From: Pseudoxanthomonas sacheonensis
GTDB lineage: Bacteria > Pseudomonadota > Gammaproteobacteria > Xanthomonadales > Xanthomonadaceae
Direction: 5' to 3'
Length of the DNA: 64,000 nucleotides
Assembly: GCF_010093305.1 (NCBI RefSeq)
Contig: NZ_PDWS01000003.1
Coordinates: forward strand, 280,076 to 344,075
Below are positions 11,985 to 21,963 of this stretch, in pieces. The position numbers were made by a program, and so were the translations under genes. Each line of letters opens with the position of its first letter. Position 1 is the first letter of the stretch. Under the pieces are notes generated by a model, which did not search any database, was not told where the DNA came from, and saw only the letters and a program-made list of their open reading frames with translations.

Positions 11985-13778
11985 ATGAAACCTCTCGTCT
12001 TCGCCATCGCCCTTGCGCTGTCCGCACCCCTGCCTGTTCTGGCCCAATCCGCAGCGCACGCCGCGCAAAGCAAGTCGGCCGCTTCTCCGGCCTGGGTGGA
12101 AACCAGCAACCGCTATGCGCAGATCCTGCTGCAGGCGCAAGCGCCGTTCCAGCCGGAATACGCCAGCTTCTTCGGCATTCCCGGCTACGACGACCAGGTG
12201 ACCGATCTGGGCCCTGACAATCCCAAGCGCTACCGGGAGGCCACCGCGAAAGCCAAGGCCGAACTGCGGACCAAGCTCCAGTTGGAGCGCGACGCCAACG
12301 TGCGCCAGGATCTGGAGATCATGATCGCCGCGGCCGACGAGAACATCGAAGGCAGCGAGCTCAACGAAAAATACCTGCTTCCGTGGAGCGATGCGCCGCA
12401 GATGGTGTTCAACGGCATCAATGGCCTGCTTTCCGATCAGACACCCGCCGAGCGACGCGCCAAGGCGCTGGATCGCCTGAAACGCTATGTGGGACTCGCA
12501 CCGGGCAGCACCGCCATCGCCACCCTGGCGCAGCAGCGCTACGAAGAGAAACTGGCCAACGGCGAACTGCTGCAGCCGACCAAACTAGAAGTCGAACGTG
12601 CGGTCGGCAACGTGGATACGTATGTGAGCGGCGTGCGCGATCTGTTCGCCAAATACAAGATCGCCGGCGCCGAGGAGGCGCTGGATGCGATGGAGAAGCA
12701 ACTCAAGGCCTACAACGAATGGACCCGCACCCAGGTCCTGCCGAAAGCGCGCACCGACACCCGTCTGCCGCCGGAGCTGTACGCCTACCAGCTCAAGCAG
12801 TACGGCATCGACATCGACCCGGCCCTGCTGATGCGGCGCGCGCAGTTGGAGTTCATGGAAACCCGCGCGGCGATGCAGCAACTGGCGCCTCTGGTGGCCA
12901 AGGCCAAGGGCATCGAGGCGACCGACTACCGCGAGGTGATCAAGGCGCTGAAGAAGGACAGCATTCCCAACGACAAGCTGGAAACCTACTACCGCGGCAT
13001 CATCGACCGGATCGATCCGATCATCGTGCGCGAGAAGATCGTCGACGTGCCCAACCGGCCCATGCAGATGCGCCTGGGTTCGCCCGCCGAAAGCGCGGCC
13101 CAGCCGGCGCCGCACTTCCTGCCCGCACCGCTGGTGGGCAACACCGGGCAGCAGGGCACCTTCGTGCTGCCGCTGGGCAATCCGGACAAGGACGGCAAGG
13201 GCAAGAACTACGACGACTTCAATTTCGACGCGGTGGCGTGGACGCTGTCGGCGCACGAGGGGCGTCCCGGCCATGAACTGCAGTTCACCGCCATGGTCGA
13301 ACGCGGGGTCTCGCTGGCGCGCAGCATGTTCGCCTTCAATTCGGTCAACGTCGAAGGCTGGGCGCTGTACGCCGAAGCCGAGATGGTGCCTTACGAACCG
13401 TTGGACGGGCAGCTGATCGCATTACAGTTCCGCCTGCTGCGCGCCGCACGCGCGATGCTGGACCCCAGCCTCAACCTGGGCCTCACCGATCGCGAACGCG
13501 CGCGTCTGGTGCTGGAGGAAGACGTGGGCCTGTCCGAACCGATGGCGCGCCAGGAACTGGACCGCTACACCTTCAACGCGCCGGGCCAGGCCGGCAGCTA
13601 TTTCTACGGCTACACCCGCATCCTGGAATTGCGCATGCAGACCGAGCTGGCGCTGGGCAAACGCTTCGACCGCAAGGCCTTCAACAATTTCCTGTTGGAT
13701 CAGGGGCTGTTGCCGCCCGATCAGCTGGCCAAGGCGGTGAATGAAGTCTTCATTCCTGCGCAGCAGGCGAAGAAATAA
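11985..13778 (+). CDS. DUF885 family secreted protein (putative zinc peptidase)
   Basis: The 597-residue protein begins with a signal peptide (about residues 1-22, ending ALPVLAQS-like) and is otherwise soluble. It carries the DUF885 hallmark HEGRPGHELQF (HExxxxHELQ) in the C-terminal third, followed by NVEGWALYAE and a conserved ELGLSEPMAR-like stretch. DUF885 proteins resemble gluzincin metallopeptidases, but few have been tested. It lies in a cluster of exported hydrolases but is probably transcribed alone, ending at an inverted repeat (13788-13846). Confidence 0.85.
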   Translation: MKPLVFAIALALSAPLPVLAQSAAHAAQSKSAASPAWVETSNRYAQILLQAQAPFQPEYASFFGIPGYDDQVTDLGPDNPKRYREATAKAKAELRTKLQLERDANVRQDLEIMIAAADENIEGSELNEKYLLPWSDAPQMVFNGINGLLSDQTPAERRAKALDRLKRYVGLAPGSTAIATLAQQRYEEKLANGELLQPTKLEVERAVGNVDTYVSGVRDLFAKYKIAGAEEALDAMEKQLKAYNEWTRTQVLPKARTDTRLPPELYAYQLKQYGIDIDPALLMRRAQLEFMETRAAMQQLAPLVAKAKGIEATDYREVIKALKKDSIPNDKLETYYRGIIDRIDPIIVREKIVDVPNRPMQMRLGSPAESAAQPAPHFLPAPLVGNTGQQGTFVLPLGNPDKDGKGKNYDDFNFDAVAWTLSAHEGRPGHELQFTAMVERGVSLARSMFAFNSVNVEGWALYAEAEMVPYEPLDGQLIALQFRLLRAARAMLDPSLNLGLTDRERARLVLEEDVGLSEPMARQELDRYTFNAPGQAGSYFYGYTRILELRMQTELALGKRFDRKAFNNFLLDQGLLPPDQLAKAVNEVFIPAQQAKK

Positions 13779-13787
13779 GTTCTTCGA

Positions 13788-13846
13788 GTAGGGCGGGCAC
13801 TGCCCGCCGCTCTTGATTTTCCTGTGGCGGGCAATGCCCGCCCTAC
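13788..13846. repeat. Inverted repeat GTAGGGCGGGC...GCCCGCCCTAC
   Basis: Two ~20-bp arms enclose a short A/T-rich loop between the convergent DUF885 gene and the minus-strand gene at 13877. It may act as a bidirectional transcription stop. Single-arm relatives occur near 34478 and 37476-37530. Confidence 0.85.
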
Positions 13847-13876
13847 GGTCGTCATGCAATAACGACTCCACCGACG

Positions 13877-14569
13877 TCAGTGCGTGGAGTGCTCCGCGTG
13901 CGACAGGCCATGGACAAAAGCATCCATTTCCATGTCGCCAAGATCGGCATGATCGATCTCCAGCAGGCCATCGAGCGGCGTGAACGCCTGCTCCACCGGA
14001 ATCTGCGTCAATCCCTGCAGACGGATGGAATCCCCGCCGCTGCATCTGCTGCTGTCCGGCTTGCCGGTGCAATAGCGGGCCGGCAAACCGGAAGCCGGCA
14101 ACCAGTCCAGTTCGACATGCTTTCCCTGTGCGTCGGCGCCGCGATAACGGGCGAGCGGCTGGGCGAACGCGCTGGCATTGCCGGCGGTATCCAATCGCGC
14201 CCGCAACGCCGGATCGACCAGGCCCGACAGCTGCGCCCAGTCCGGCACCTTGTCCAGGGTGCGCAGATCGCCTGGCGCGTACACCACCATGCGCCGGTCG
14301 GCCGGATACAGTTCGCGCAGTTCCACCCCATCGGACGTTTGCCGCCAGACTCTGATCGGTTCACCGGCGATGCGGTATTCGATGCGTGTGCCGTTGCGCA
14401 CCAGCTTCAGCTCCCTCTCGCCGCGCGCATCGCGGATGCGGTAGTCGCCCATCCATGCCGATTCATCGCCAGCGGCCGTGGTGTTGGAGCCCGGCTCATC
14501 GCTGCCGCCATCGCCGGCCCATCCCTGGCCGGCGATCAACGCGAGGAGCAAGAGCCATCCGCGTGCCAT
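13877..14569 (-). CDS. Exported protein of unknown function, coupled to alkaline phosphatase
   Basis: The start is set at MARGWLLLLALIAGQGWAG, a signal peptide, because its ATG overlaps the alkaline phosphatase stop as TGATG (14567-14571), which implies translational coupling. The 230-residue product has no motif I recognise. It contains a Cys pair (YCTGKPDSSRCSGG), an N-terminal stretch of alternating charged and hydrophobic residues and a C-terminus rich in His, Asp and Glu (HADLGDMEMDAFVHGLSHAE) that could bind metal. Coupling to a metal-dependent phosphatase suggests a helper or co-regulated role; this is inference. Confidence 0.75.
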   Translation of the reverse strand: MARGWLLLLALIAGQGWAGDGGSDEPGSNTTAAGDESAWMGDYRIRDARGERELKLVRNGTRIEYRIAGEPIRVWRQTSDGVELRELYPADRRMVVYAPGDLRTLDKVPDWAQLSGLVDPALRARLDTAGNASAFAQPLARYRGADAQGKHVELDWLPASGLPARYCTGKPDSSRCSGGDSIRLQGLTQIPVEQAFTPLDGLLEIDHADLGDMEMDAFVHGLSHAEHSTH

Positions 14570-16227
14570 CACTGCTTGGTCATGCCGGCGCGCAGGTCGG
14601 CTTCGAGCAGCGGAGGCGCGAGCGACGACTTCTTGTCGTTCTTGCCGCAACCGCCGAACAGCGAGCAGAAGAAGAACGAGGTGTCCCTCTGCGATTGCGC
14701 CATCACGTGGAAGACGACGTTCTGTTCGACCACACCCTGGAAGGCGTGCGCACCCGGACCCGTGGCGTAGATGCCCACGTCTTCGGCAGCGTGCGTTTCC
14801 GAACCCAACGGCACCGCCGCCTCCTGCAGGAAGTTGACGTTGGCGGTGTCGACATTGGTCAGGTCCGGGCGCGCGGCCGGTCCACGATAGCCGGGACCGT
14901 TGATGTAGCCGAGCGTGGTGTAGGGCTTGCCGTCGGAGTCCAGCGCCAGCGCGCCATCGGTGACCACCTTGCCCAGGATGTTGTTGCCGCGGTCGGGATA
15001 GCCGGCGATGGTGAAGGTGTGGCTATGGTCGGCGGTGACGATGATCAGGGTGTCTTCGTCCGAACTCTTGCGCTGCGCCGTACGCACCGCATCGGAGAGG
15101 GCGATGGCGTCCACCAGCGCGCGGCTGGCGTTGCCGGCGTGGTGGGCGTGGTCGACGCGCCCGCCTTCCACCATCAGGAAATAGCCCTTGTTGCCGTTGC
15201 GGTTCTGCAGGATGTCGATCGACTTGGCGGTCATCTCGGCCAGGCTCGGTTCCTTGCCCGCATCGAGCGGACGGTCGGCCTCGTATTCCATGTGCGAGCG
15301 CTCGAACAGGCCCAGCAGGTGCTTGGTCGTGGCCGGATTGATGGCGTCGAACTGCGCCTTGTTCCAGACGTAGGCCGAAGCTGGCTTGCTGCCCCATTCG
15401 TTGGCCAGGTTGCGGCCGTCCAGACGGCGGCCTTTGCTGCTGGTGTCTTCGGGATCGTTGAGCGTGTTGGGCAGGAAATAGCTGCGGCCGCCTCCCAGCG
15501 CGACTTCAAGGCCGTTGCCGTACGGGAATTCGATCAATTGCCGGGCGATATCCTTGCAGCCCGAAGCCTTGGCCTCGGCGCTCAGTTCCGCATCGCTTTC
15601 CCAGTCGCGGTTGGGCGTATGCGCGTAGGTGGCGGCCGGTGTGGCATGGGTGATGCGCGCGGTGCTGACGATGCCGGTGGACATGCCCAGCGCTTCGGCC
15701 ACTTCCAGCAGGCTGGCCACGCCCTTGCCCTTGGCCGAGGCGCAATTGTTGTAGCGCGCGTCCTGGGTGACGCCCAGCACGCCCTGATTGGTCTTGATGC
15801 CGCTCATCATGGCGGTCATGGTCGGCGCCGAGTCCGCCGTCTGGCCGTCGACCGAGTAGGTTTTCGACAGGCTGAGGTACGGGAACCGCTCGAAGCTCAG
15901 CGCGTTCTCTTCGCCGCTGCGGCCCTTGAGCTGGCCTTCCAGGATGCGCGCGGCCGCCACCGTCGACAGGCCCATGCCGTCGCCGACGAACAGAATCACG
16001 TTCTTGGCTTTTTTATGGCTGGGGCGCAGCTCGGCGCCCGCACGCGCGGCGCGCGCGCCGTCGCTGTACCACTGCTGGGCGCTTTCGCCGCGCGCCGGAG
16101 CTGGCGCGGAAGCGGCACGCTTGGCCGAGGCTTTGCCGCGGATGTGTTCGGGTTCGGCGGTCAGGCCGGGACCTGCGACCAGCATGGTCAGGGCGGCGCA
16201 GCCCAGGATCGTGGACAGGTGGCGCAT
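14569..16227 (-). CDS. Alkaline phosphatase (PhoA family), periplasmic
   Basis: The start is MRHLSTILGCAALTM, a signal peptide, giving 552 residues; the longer open frame runs into a repeat. It hydrolyses phosphomonoesters using two zinc ions and magnesium. Key motifs are VGDGMGLSTV (first metal Asp), TADSAPTMTAMMSG with nucleophile S133, EGGRVDHAHHAGN and VTADHSHTF for the remaining metal ligands, and a late His region (GSETHAAEDVGIYATGPGAHAF). A C-terminal tail with CSLFGGCGKND adds a Cys pair. The downstream unknown gene overlaps the stop. A large inverted repeat (16323-16401) lies upstream. No PHO box was identified with confidence. Confidence 0.93.
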   Translation of the reverse strand: MRHLSTILGCAALTMLVAGPGLTAEPEHIRGKASAKRAASAPAPARGESAQQWYSDGARAARAGAELRPSHKKAKNVILFVGDGMGLSTVAAARILEGQLKGRSGEENALSFERFPYLSLSKTYSVDGQTADSAPTMTAMMSGIKTNQGVLGVTQDARYNNCASAKGKGVASLLEVAEALGMSTGIVSTARITHATPAATYAHTPNRDWESDAELSAEAKASGCKDIARQLIEFPYGNGLEVALGGGRSYFLPNTLNDPEDTSSKGRRLDGRNLANEWGSKPASAYVWNKAQFDAINPATTKHLLGLFERSHMEYEADRPLDAGKEPSLAEMTAKSIDILQNRNGNKGYFLMVEGGRVDHAHHAGNASRALVDAIALSDAVRTAQRKSSDEDTLIIVTADHSHTFTIAGYPDRGNNILGKVVTDGALALDSDGKPYTTLGYINGPGYRGPAARPDLTNVDTANVNFLQEAAVPLGSETHAAEDVGIYATGPGAHAFQGVVEQNVVFHVMAQSQRDTSFFFCSLFGGCGKNDKKSSLAPPLLEADLRAGMTKQ

Positions 16228-16322
16228 GGGCGTTCTCCATTGCTCGGGGGAGAACGCACTGTCGGTGCGGGTCGTTGCACTTGGATGACCGCAATGCAAC
16301 CGTTCGGCTACGCCGGCAACAT

Positions 16323-16401
16323 GTGGGAGCGGCTTCCAGCCGCGAGCTTTTGAGCTGTGGTATGGCTGATGGAAGAGCTCGCGGCTGGAAGCCGCTCCCA
16401 C
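16323..16401. repeat. Inverted repeat GTGGGAGCGGCTTCCAGCCG family
   Basis: Two ~30-bp complementary arms enclose about 20 bp, between the alkaline phosphatase gene and the lipoprotein gene. This is the GGGAGCGGCTnnAGCCGC repeat class common in Xanthomonadaceae and pseudomonads. Confidence 0.88.
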
Positions 16402-16424
16402 GGAGTCGCTATTGGCTCAATCGA

Positions 16425-16856
16425 TCAAGGTTGCGCAGGCTCCGCCCCCGGCGGTACGTAGATCGCCACGCCGGCGGCCTTCTTCTGCGTGGTCGGAATG
16501 CCGATGCCAATGCCGCCCGCGCTGTGGCGGCCATAGCTGCCGGCGCCCACCGACATGCCCACCGGCGAACCGCTGGAGCCCACGCCCATCAGGATCACGC
16601 CGTTGGCGCCCAGTGCGGCGGCTTCGCGCTTGAGCCGGGCGACGGCCGCATCGGTCTGGCTCTGTGTGCCGAAACCGACCGCACTGGAGGATTCGAGCTG
16701 GGCGATCTCGATGGAGCCCGGCGGCGGCGTGGTGTAGATCCGGACCTGGGCCGGATCGACCGGCGGACGCGCCTGGCCAAGCATGACCTTGGAGGTACCG
16801 GCGCAGGCGCTGAGCGCAAGGGCCAGCAGGAGAAGAGTGACGGAACGCAGGCTCAT
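16425..16856 (-). CDS. Small lipoprotein of unknown function
   Basis: The 143-residue protein starts with a lipoprotein signal ending LALSACAG, so the lipidated Cys is residue 18. After it come a Pro-rich stretch with TTPPPGSIEIAQLESSS, an amphipathic helix (AAVARLKREAAALGANGVIL) and a Gly-rich segment (GVGSSGSPVGMSVGAGSYG). The first part recalls YbjQ/DUF4156-like small lipoproteins in which an ALGANGV-type helix-strand is conserved, but I cannot name a family firmly. It is a single-gene unit with an AGGGGA ribosome binding site. Confidence 0.75.
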   Translation of the reverse strand: MSLRSVTLLLLALALSACAGTSKVMLGQARPPVDPAQVRIYTTPPPGSIEIAQLESSSAVGFGTQSQTDAAVARLKREAAALGANGVILMGVGSSGSPVGMSVGAGSYGRHSAGGIGIGIPTTQKKAAGVAIYVPPGAEPAQP

Positions 16857-17025
16857 GGCGGTTTCCCCTGGAAGGATGGCTGGATGATCGGCCTATGGGA
16901 CTGAATGCTCGCATACCTTGGCGCCACCGGCGCGGGCACCGCAACGGTGGCCGACTCTAGGCATCGTTGGCCCGGATCGAAGGCGTCTGCGCGTTATAGT
17001 TGGCACATTAACCAGGAGTGCTGTC

Positions 17026-17274
17026 ATGGGTCTTATCAGTGTGTTGTGGGGCGTGGTGGCCATGATCTGGATGGTGCTGGCGCTGATTCCGCTGCTGGGC
17101 TGGGGCAACTGGTTCCTGATCCCCTTCGCCGCGGTCGGCGCGATCATCGCTGCCATCGGCATCCTGTTCACTTCCGACGCCAAAACCGGCCGCGCCAAAA
17201 CCGGATTGCTGCTGAACGGCATCGTGATCGTGGTGGGCATCGTCCGCCTGGCGATCGGCGGCGGTATCTTCTAA
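17026..17274 (+). CDS. Small inner-membrane protein of unknown function
   Basis: An AGGAG at 17014-17018 precedes the ATG of this 82-residue protein; the longer open frame upstream lacks a ribosome binding site. Three hydrophobic segments (about residues 4-22, 27-47 and 58-80) flank a short charged loop with the duplicated motif KTGRAKTG. No catalytic residues are visible. The gene lies between a divergent lipoprotein gene and a large inverted repeat. Confidence 0.65.
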   Translation: MGLISVLWGVVAMIWMVLALIPLLGWGNWFLIPFAAVGAIIAAIGILFTSDAKTGRAKTGLLLNGIVIVVGIVRLAIGGGIF

Positions 17275-17284
17275 ATCCAAACCT

Positions 17285-17378
17285 GTGTAGGAGCGACGTA
17301 AGTCGCGAAACTGCGGAAATCAGGTCCGCCAAGACGGATTCGGCTGTACGCGCTTCGCGACTTACGTCGCTCCTACAC
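17285..17378. repeat. Inverted repeat GTGTAGGAGCGACGTAAGTC family
   Basis: Arms of about 26 bp enclose about 40 bp between two convergent genes. The right arm stops one base before the TAG of the ABC ATPase gene. Related copies occur at 21016, 36544, 38709 and 45803. Confidence 0.9.
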
Positions 17379-18968
17379 CTACAGGATGGCGGCGAAGGCG
17401 GGACGCGCGGCGACCAGTGCCTGGGTGTGGGAATGCTGCGGTTGGGACAGCACCATCGCGGTCTCGCCGCATTCCACGATGCGGCCCTGTTCCAGTACGG
17501 CGATGCGTTCGGCCACGGCCGAGGCGGCCGCCAGGTCGTGGGTGACGAACAGCAGCGCCAGGCCGCGCTCGCGTTTCAGCTTGGCCAGCAAGGCCAGGAT
17601 CGCAGCGCGATGATGCGCATCCAGAGCGGAGACCGCTTCGTCGCAGACCAGCAGATCCGGCGACGTCGCCAGCGCGCGCGCGATGGCGATGCGTTGCCGT
17701 TGCCCGCCGGAAAACTGGTGCGGATAGCGATCCAGCGCGGAGTCGTCCATGCCCACGGCCTGTAGCAGTTCCGATGCTTTCGCGCGCTGGCTCGCGCTAT
17801 CGCCGATGCCGTGGATGCGCAGCGGCTCGGCGACGATGCGCGCGATATCCAGGCGCGGATCCAGCGATGCGTAAGGATCCTGGAACACCACTCCGATGCG
17901 CCGGCGGAGCTTGCGCAACCCGCTCGCGCTCAACGAATCCAAGGCGACACCCTCCAGCACGATACGGCCCTGCGCGCCGCGCAGGAGCTTGAGCAACGCG
18001 CGGCCCAGCGTGCTCTTGCCACTGCCCGATTCGCCGACCAGGGCCAGGCCTTCGCCACGCCGCAGTTCGATCTCCACCCCATCCAGCGCATCGCGCGCGG
18101 CGCCGCGATAGCGCATGCGCAGGTTTTCGGCGCGCAACAGGACCGGCGCATCGGCAACGGGCGCAGGCAGTTCCTGCAGCTGGTCGGCCGCCAGCAGCTC
18201 GCGCGTGTAGGCGTGGCCGGGGGCGGCGAATACCGCATGGGTGTCGCCTCGCTCCAGCACTTCGCCGCCGCGCAGCACCAGCAATCGCTGCGCGTAGGCG
18301 CCCACTAGCGGCAAGTCGTGGCTGATCAGCAGCAGGGCCAGGTTCTGTTCGCGACGCAGATCGTCCAGCAGGCCCAGGATGTCGCGGGCGATGCGCGCGT
18401 CCAGCGCGGAAGTCGGCTCGTCGGCGATCAGCACGCGCGGACGCGTCGCCAGCGCCAGCGCGATGGCGATGCGTTGGCGCTGCCCGCCGGAAAAAAGATG
18501 CGGGTACTTGGATAGCGCCTGGCGCGGATCGGGCATCTGCACGCGGCGCAGCAACTCTTCGGCCTCCCTGCCGGCCGCTTCGCGCGACAGGCCGCGCGCC
18601 GCGCGCAGGGTTTCGACCAGTTGCGCGCCGATCCTGCGCAGAGGGTGCAGCGCCGCGAGCGGATCCTGCGGCACCAGGCCGAACACGCGCCCGCGCATAG
18701 CGGCATGCGCCGGCGAACCGAACACGACCTGCTGCTCATCCACGCGCAGACTGGCGCTGGCTTCCAATCCCGGCGGCAACAGATTCAGCAAAGCCAGCGA
18801 AGTCAGGCTCTTGCCGCTTCCCGATTCGCCGACCAGGCCCACGCATTGGCCGCCATCGAGTTCCAGCGACAGGCCATGCAGCAGTTCGCGCCGGTCCCGT
18901 CCGGACGCGGCGATGCGCAGATCGGCAAGCTCCACTCGCACACGGGGGCTCAATGCGGCCAAGCTCAT
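17379..18968 (-). CDS. Oligopeptide-type ABC transporter ATP-binding protein, fused double ATPase
   Basis: The start is set at MSLAALSPRVRVEL because its ATG overlaps the permease stop (ATGA). The 529-residue protein contains two complete OppD/OppF-like ATPase domains. The first has Walker A GESGSGKS, signature FSGGQRQRIAIALAL and Walker B LIADEPTSALD; the second has GESGSGKST, FSGGQRQRIAIARAL and LLVCDEAVSALD. Such fusions (YejF, GsiA, DppDF-like) power uptake of di- or oligopeptides or similar solutes. The partner OppC-type permease is directly upstream, but no OppB-type permease or binding protein is encoded nearby. Confidence 0.92.
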   Translation of the reverse strand: MSLAALSPRVRVELADLRIAASGRDRRELLHGLSLELDGGQCVGLVGESGSGKSLTSLALLNLLPPGLEASASLRVDEQQVVFGSPAHAAMRGRVFGLVPQDPLAALHPLRRIGAQLVETLRAARGLSREAAGREAEELLRRVQMPDPRQALSKYPHLFSGGQRQRIAIALALATRPRVLIADEPTSALDARIARDILGLLDDLRREQNLALLLISHDLPLVGAYAQRLLVLRGGEVLERGDTHAVFAAPGHAYTRELLAADQLQELPAPVADAPVLLRAENLRMRYRGAARDALDGVEIELRRGEGLALVGESGSGKSTLGRALLKLLRGAQGRIVLEGVALDSLSASGLRKLRRRIGVVFQDPYASLDPRLDIARIVAEPLRIHGIGDSASQRAKASELLQAVGMDDSALDRYPHQFSGGQRQRIAIARALATSPDLLVCDEAVSALDAHHRAAILALLAKLKRERGLALLFVTHDLAAASAVAERIAVLEQGRIVECGETAMVLSQPQHSHTQALVAARPAFAAIL

Positions 18969-19831
18969 GCGGCAGCCGACTCGGCACGTTCGCCGCGCAC
19001 GCTTTCGCCACGAAGATCCATCCAGTCGCGCAGGCCATCGCCCAGGAACTGGAAAGCGGCCAGCGTGACCACCAGCAACAAGGCCGGAAACAGCAGCGTC
19101 CACGGCGCCGAATCCAGTTCCTGCACGCCTTCGGCCAGCAGCGTGCCCCAACTGGCCGAAGGCTCGTCCACGCTCAGGCCCAGGAAACCCAGGAAGCTTT
19201 CCACCAGGATCGCCTGCGGCAGGATCAGGCCCAGGTACACGAACGCCAGTGGCATCAGGTTGGGCAGCACGTGCCAGCGCAGGCGTTGCGCAAAGGTGGC
19301 CCCGGCCGCATGCGCAGCCAGCACGAACGGCGCCTCGCGCAGGCGCGCGCTTTCCGCACGCATCACCCGCGCCAGGTCGATCCATACGTAACCGCCGATG
19401 GCGGCGAGCAGCAGGCCCAGCGAGCGTTCGAACAAAGTCAGCAGCAGGATCACCACCAGCAGGAACGGCAGCGCGGAAAATACATCCAGCACGCGCAGCA
19501 TCGCGCGCTCCACCCGGCCGCCGGCCAGGCCGGCGACGGCGCCGTAAGTCAGACCGATCACCAGCGCAACCACGCTGGCCAGCAGGCCGATGGTCAGCGA
19601 AAGGCGTCCGCCCGCCAGGGTGCGCGCAAAAACGTCGCGGCCGATGGCGTCGGTACCGAACCAGTGCCCGTTCACGCCGGGGGCGACGGACAGCGAATTC
19701 CAGTCGGGGGAATGCGGGGTGTATGCGCTGAACAGGGGACCGAGCCAGCAGCTCAATGCCAGCGCTGCGAGCAGGGCCAGGCAGGTGCGTGCGAGGGGTG
19801 GCAGGGTACGCAGTGTTTGCATGGTGCGCAT
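18965..19831 (-). CDS. Oligopeptide-type ABC transporter permease (OppC/DppC/YejE-like)
   Basis: The start is placed at MRTMQTLRTLPPLART; a second ATG three codons later is possible. The protein of about 288 residues has six hydrophobic segments and the OppC-family order: an N-terminal helix, a periplasmic stretch with HWFGTDAIGRDVFART, then the transmembrane domain with the EAA-like loop AAHAAGATFAQRLRWHVLPN. It pairs with the double ATPase through a 4-nt overlap. A normal transporter of this class also needs an OppB permease and a binding protein; both must be elsewhere or missing. Confidence 0.9.
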   Translation of the reverse strand: MRTMQTLRTLPPLARTCLALLAALALSCWLGPLFSAYTPHSPDWNSLSVAPGVNGHWFGTDAIGRDVFARTLAGGRLSLTIGLLASVVALVIGLTYGAVAGLAGGRVERAMLRVLDVFSALPFLLVVILLLTLFERSLGLLLAAIGGYVWIDLARVMRAESARLREAPFVLAAHAAGATFAQRLRWHVLPNLMPLAFVYLGLILPQAILVESFLGFLGLSVDEPSASWGTLLAEGVQELDSAPWTLLFPALLLVVTLAAFQFLGDGLRDWMDLRGESVRGERAESAAA

Positions 19832-19846
19832 CGTAGCCTGCTCTTT

Positions 19847-19967
19847 CCTTCTCCCCCTGGGAGAAGGTGCCCGAAGGGCGGATGAGGGTGCGGTGAAATA
19901 GTTAATGTCTGAACCATCCCAGCTTCGCCGTACCCTCACCCCAACCCCTCTCCCGATGGAGAGGGGC
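19847..19967. repeat. Long imperfect inverted repeat (CTCCCCCTGGGAGAAGGTGC / CCCTCACCCC type)
   Basis: The segment upstream of the permease gene contains CTCCCCCTGGGAGAAGGTG...GATGAGGGTGCGG and, inverted, TACCCTCACCCCAACCCCTC followed by TCCCGATGGAGAGGGG. This is a known type of intergenic repeat in Xanthomonadaceae. It lies between the divergent permease and hemB genes and may overlap their promoters. Confidence 0.75.
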
Positions 19968-20003
19968 TCAATGCCACAGGCGTATCATTTACGCATCGCT
20001 TGA

Positions 20004-21008
<1,005 letters not shown>

Positions 21009-21015
21009 TATTTCC

Positions 21016-21083
21016 GCAGGAACGGGCTCTGCCCGCGACCGGCATTGCCGATAAGGCTCGTCGCGGGCAGGGCCCGCTCCTAC
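21016..21083. repeat. Inverted repeat CAGGAACGGGCTCTGCCCGCGA / TCGCGGGCAGGGCCCGCTCC
   Basis: Two ~22-bp arms with a ~24-bp loop lie between hemB and aroE on the same strand. It is close in sequence to the repeat at 36544-36618. It could attenuate read-through from hemB to aroE. Confidence 0.88.
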
Positions 21084-21109
21084 AATGGAATTCAATCAAG
21101 GAGCCCTGC

Positions 21110-21952
21110 ATGAGTCACTACGCTGTCTTCGGTCACCCGGTTTCGCATTCGCTGTCGCCGCGCATCCACGCCGCATTCGGGCGCCAGACCGGCATTGCGC
21201 TGGACTACACCGCCGTCGATGCGGCGCCGGAAGCCTTCATGCAGGCGCTGGACGCTTTCGCGGCCGGCGGCGGCAGGGGCGCCAACGTCACCCTGCCCTT
21301 GAAGGAAGCCGCCTTCGCCCTGTGCAGCGTCACCAGTGAACGCGCGCGGCGCGCCGGCGCGGTCAACACGCTGACCCGCAACGACGGCCAATGGCATGGC
21401 GACAACACCGACGGCATCGGCCTGGTGCGCGACCTGACCGGTCGGCTGGGCCTGGACCTGCGCGGGCGCCGTACCTTGCTGCTGGGCGCCGGCGGTTCGG
21501 CGCGCGGAGTAGCCCCCGCGCTGCTCGACGCCGGCGTTTCCGAACTGATAGTCGCCAATCGCACCGCCGAGCGCGCCGATGCGCTGGCCGATGCGCTGGG
21601 CGAACCGCAGCGCGCGCATTCGCGCTACTGGGACGATCTGGTGAACGAAGGCGACTTCGCTCTGATCGTCAACGCCACTTCCGCATCGCGTAACGGCGCG
21701 GACGAATTCACGCTGCCGTTCCAGTTGTCCACGCCGCGCACGCTGGCGGTGGACCTGAATTACGGCGAGGCCGCCATTCCGTTCCTGGCCTGGGCACGCG
21801 CCGCCGGTTGCCGCGACATGGTCGACGGCCTGGGCATGCTGGTGGAACAGGCCGCCGCGGCTTTCGAACTCTGGCACGGCGTGCGCCCCGACACCGCGCC
21901 GGTCTACGCCGCGCTGCGCGGCAAGGATGCTTCACTGGTCACGGCGGACTGA
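21110..21952 (+). CDS. aroE: Shikimate dehydrogenase
   Basis: This NADPH-dependent enzyme of aromatic amino acid synthesis reduces 3-dehydroshikimate. The start [20 protein letters not shown] follows an AAGGAG box; the open frame that extends back over hemB is a shadow. The 280-residue protein shows the substrate site [14 protein letters not shown] with the catalytic Lys, the Asn/Asp pair NTDGIG, the nucleotide loop [17 protein letters not shown] and the C-terminal [13 protein letters not shown]. It lies downstream of hemB and 11 bp before a small membrane protein gene. Confidence 0.95.
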   Translation: MSHYAVFGHPVSHSLSPRIHAAFGRQTGIALDYTAVDAAPEAFMQALDAFAAGGGRGANVTLPLKEAAFALCSVTSERARRAGAVNTLTRNDGQWHGDNTDGIGLVRDLTGRLGLDLRGRRTLLLGAGGSARGVAPALLDAGVSELIVANRTAERADALADALGEPQRAHSRYWDDLVNEGDFALIVNATSASRNGADEFTLPFQLSTPRTLAVDLNYGEAAIPFLAWARAAGCRDMVDGLGMLVEQAAAAFELWHGVRPDTAPVYAALRGKDASLVTAD

Positions 21953-21963
21953 GGAGTAACGAA

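Noticed and set aside
13788..13846. Inverted repeats as transposon ends with an encoded transposase
   Set aside because: No transposase or RAYT gene is found between or near any of the repeat pairs in this window.
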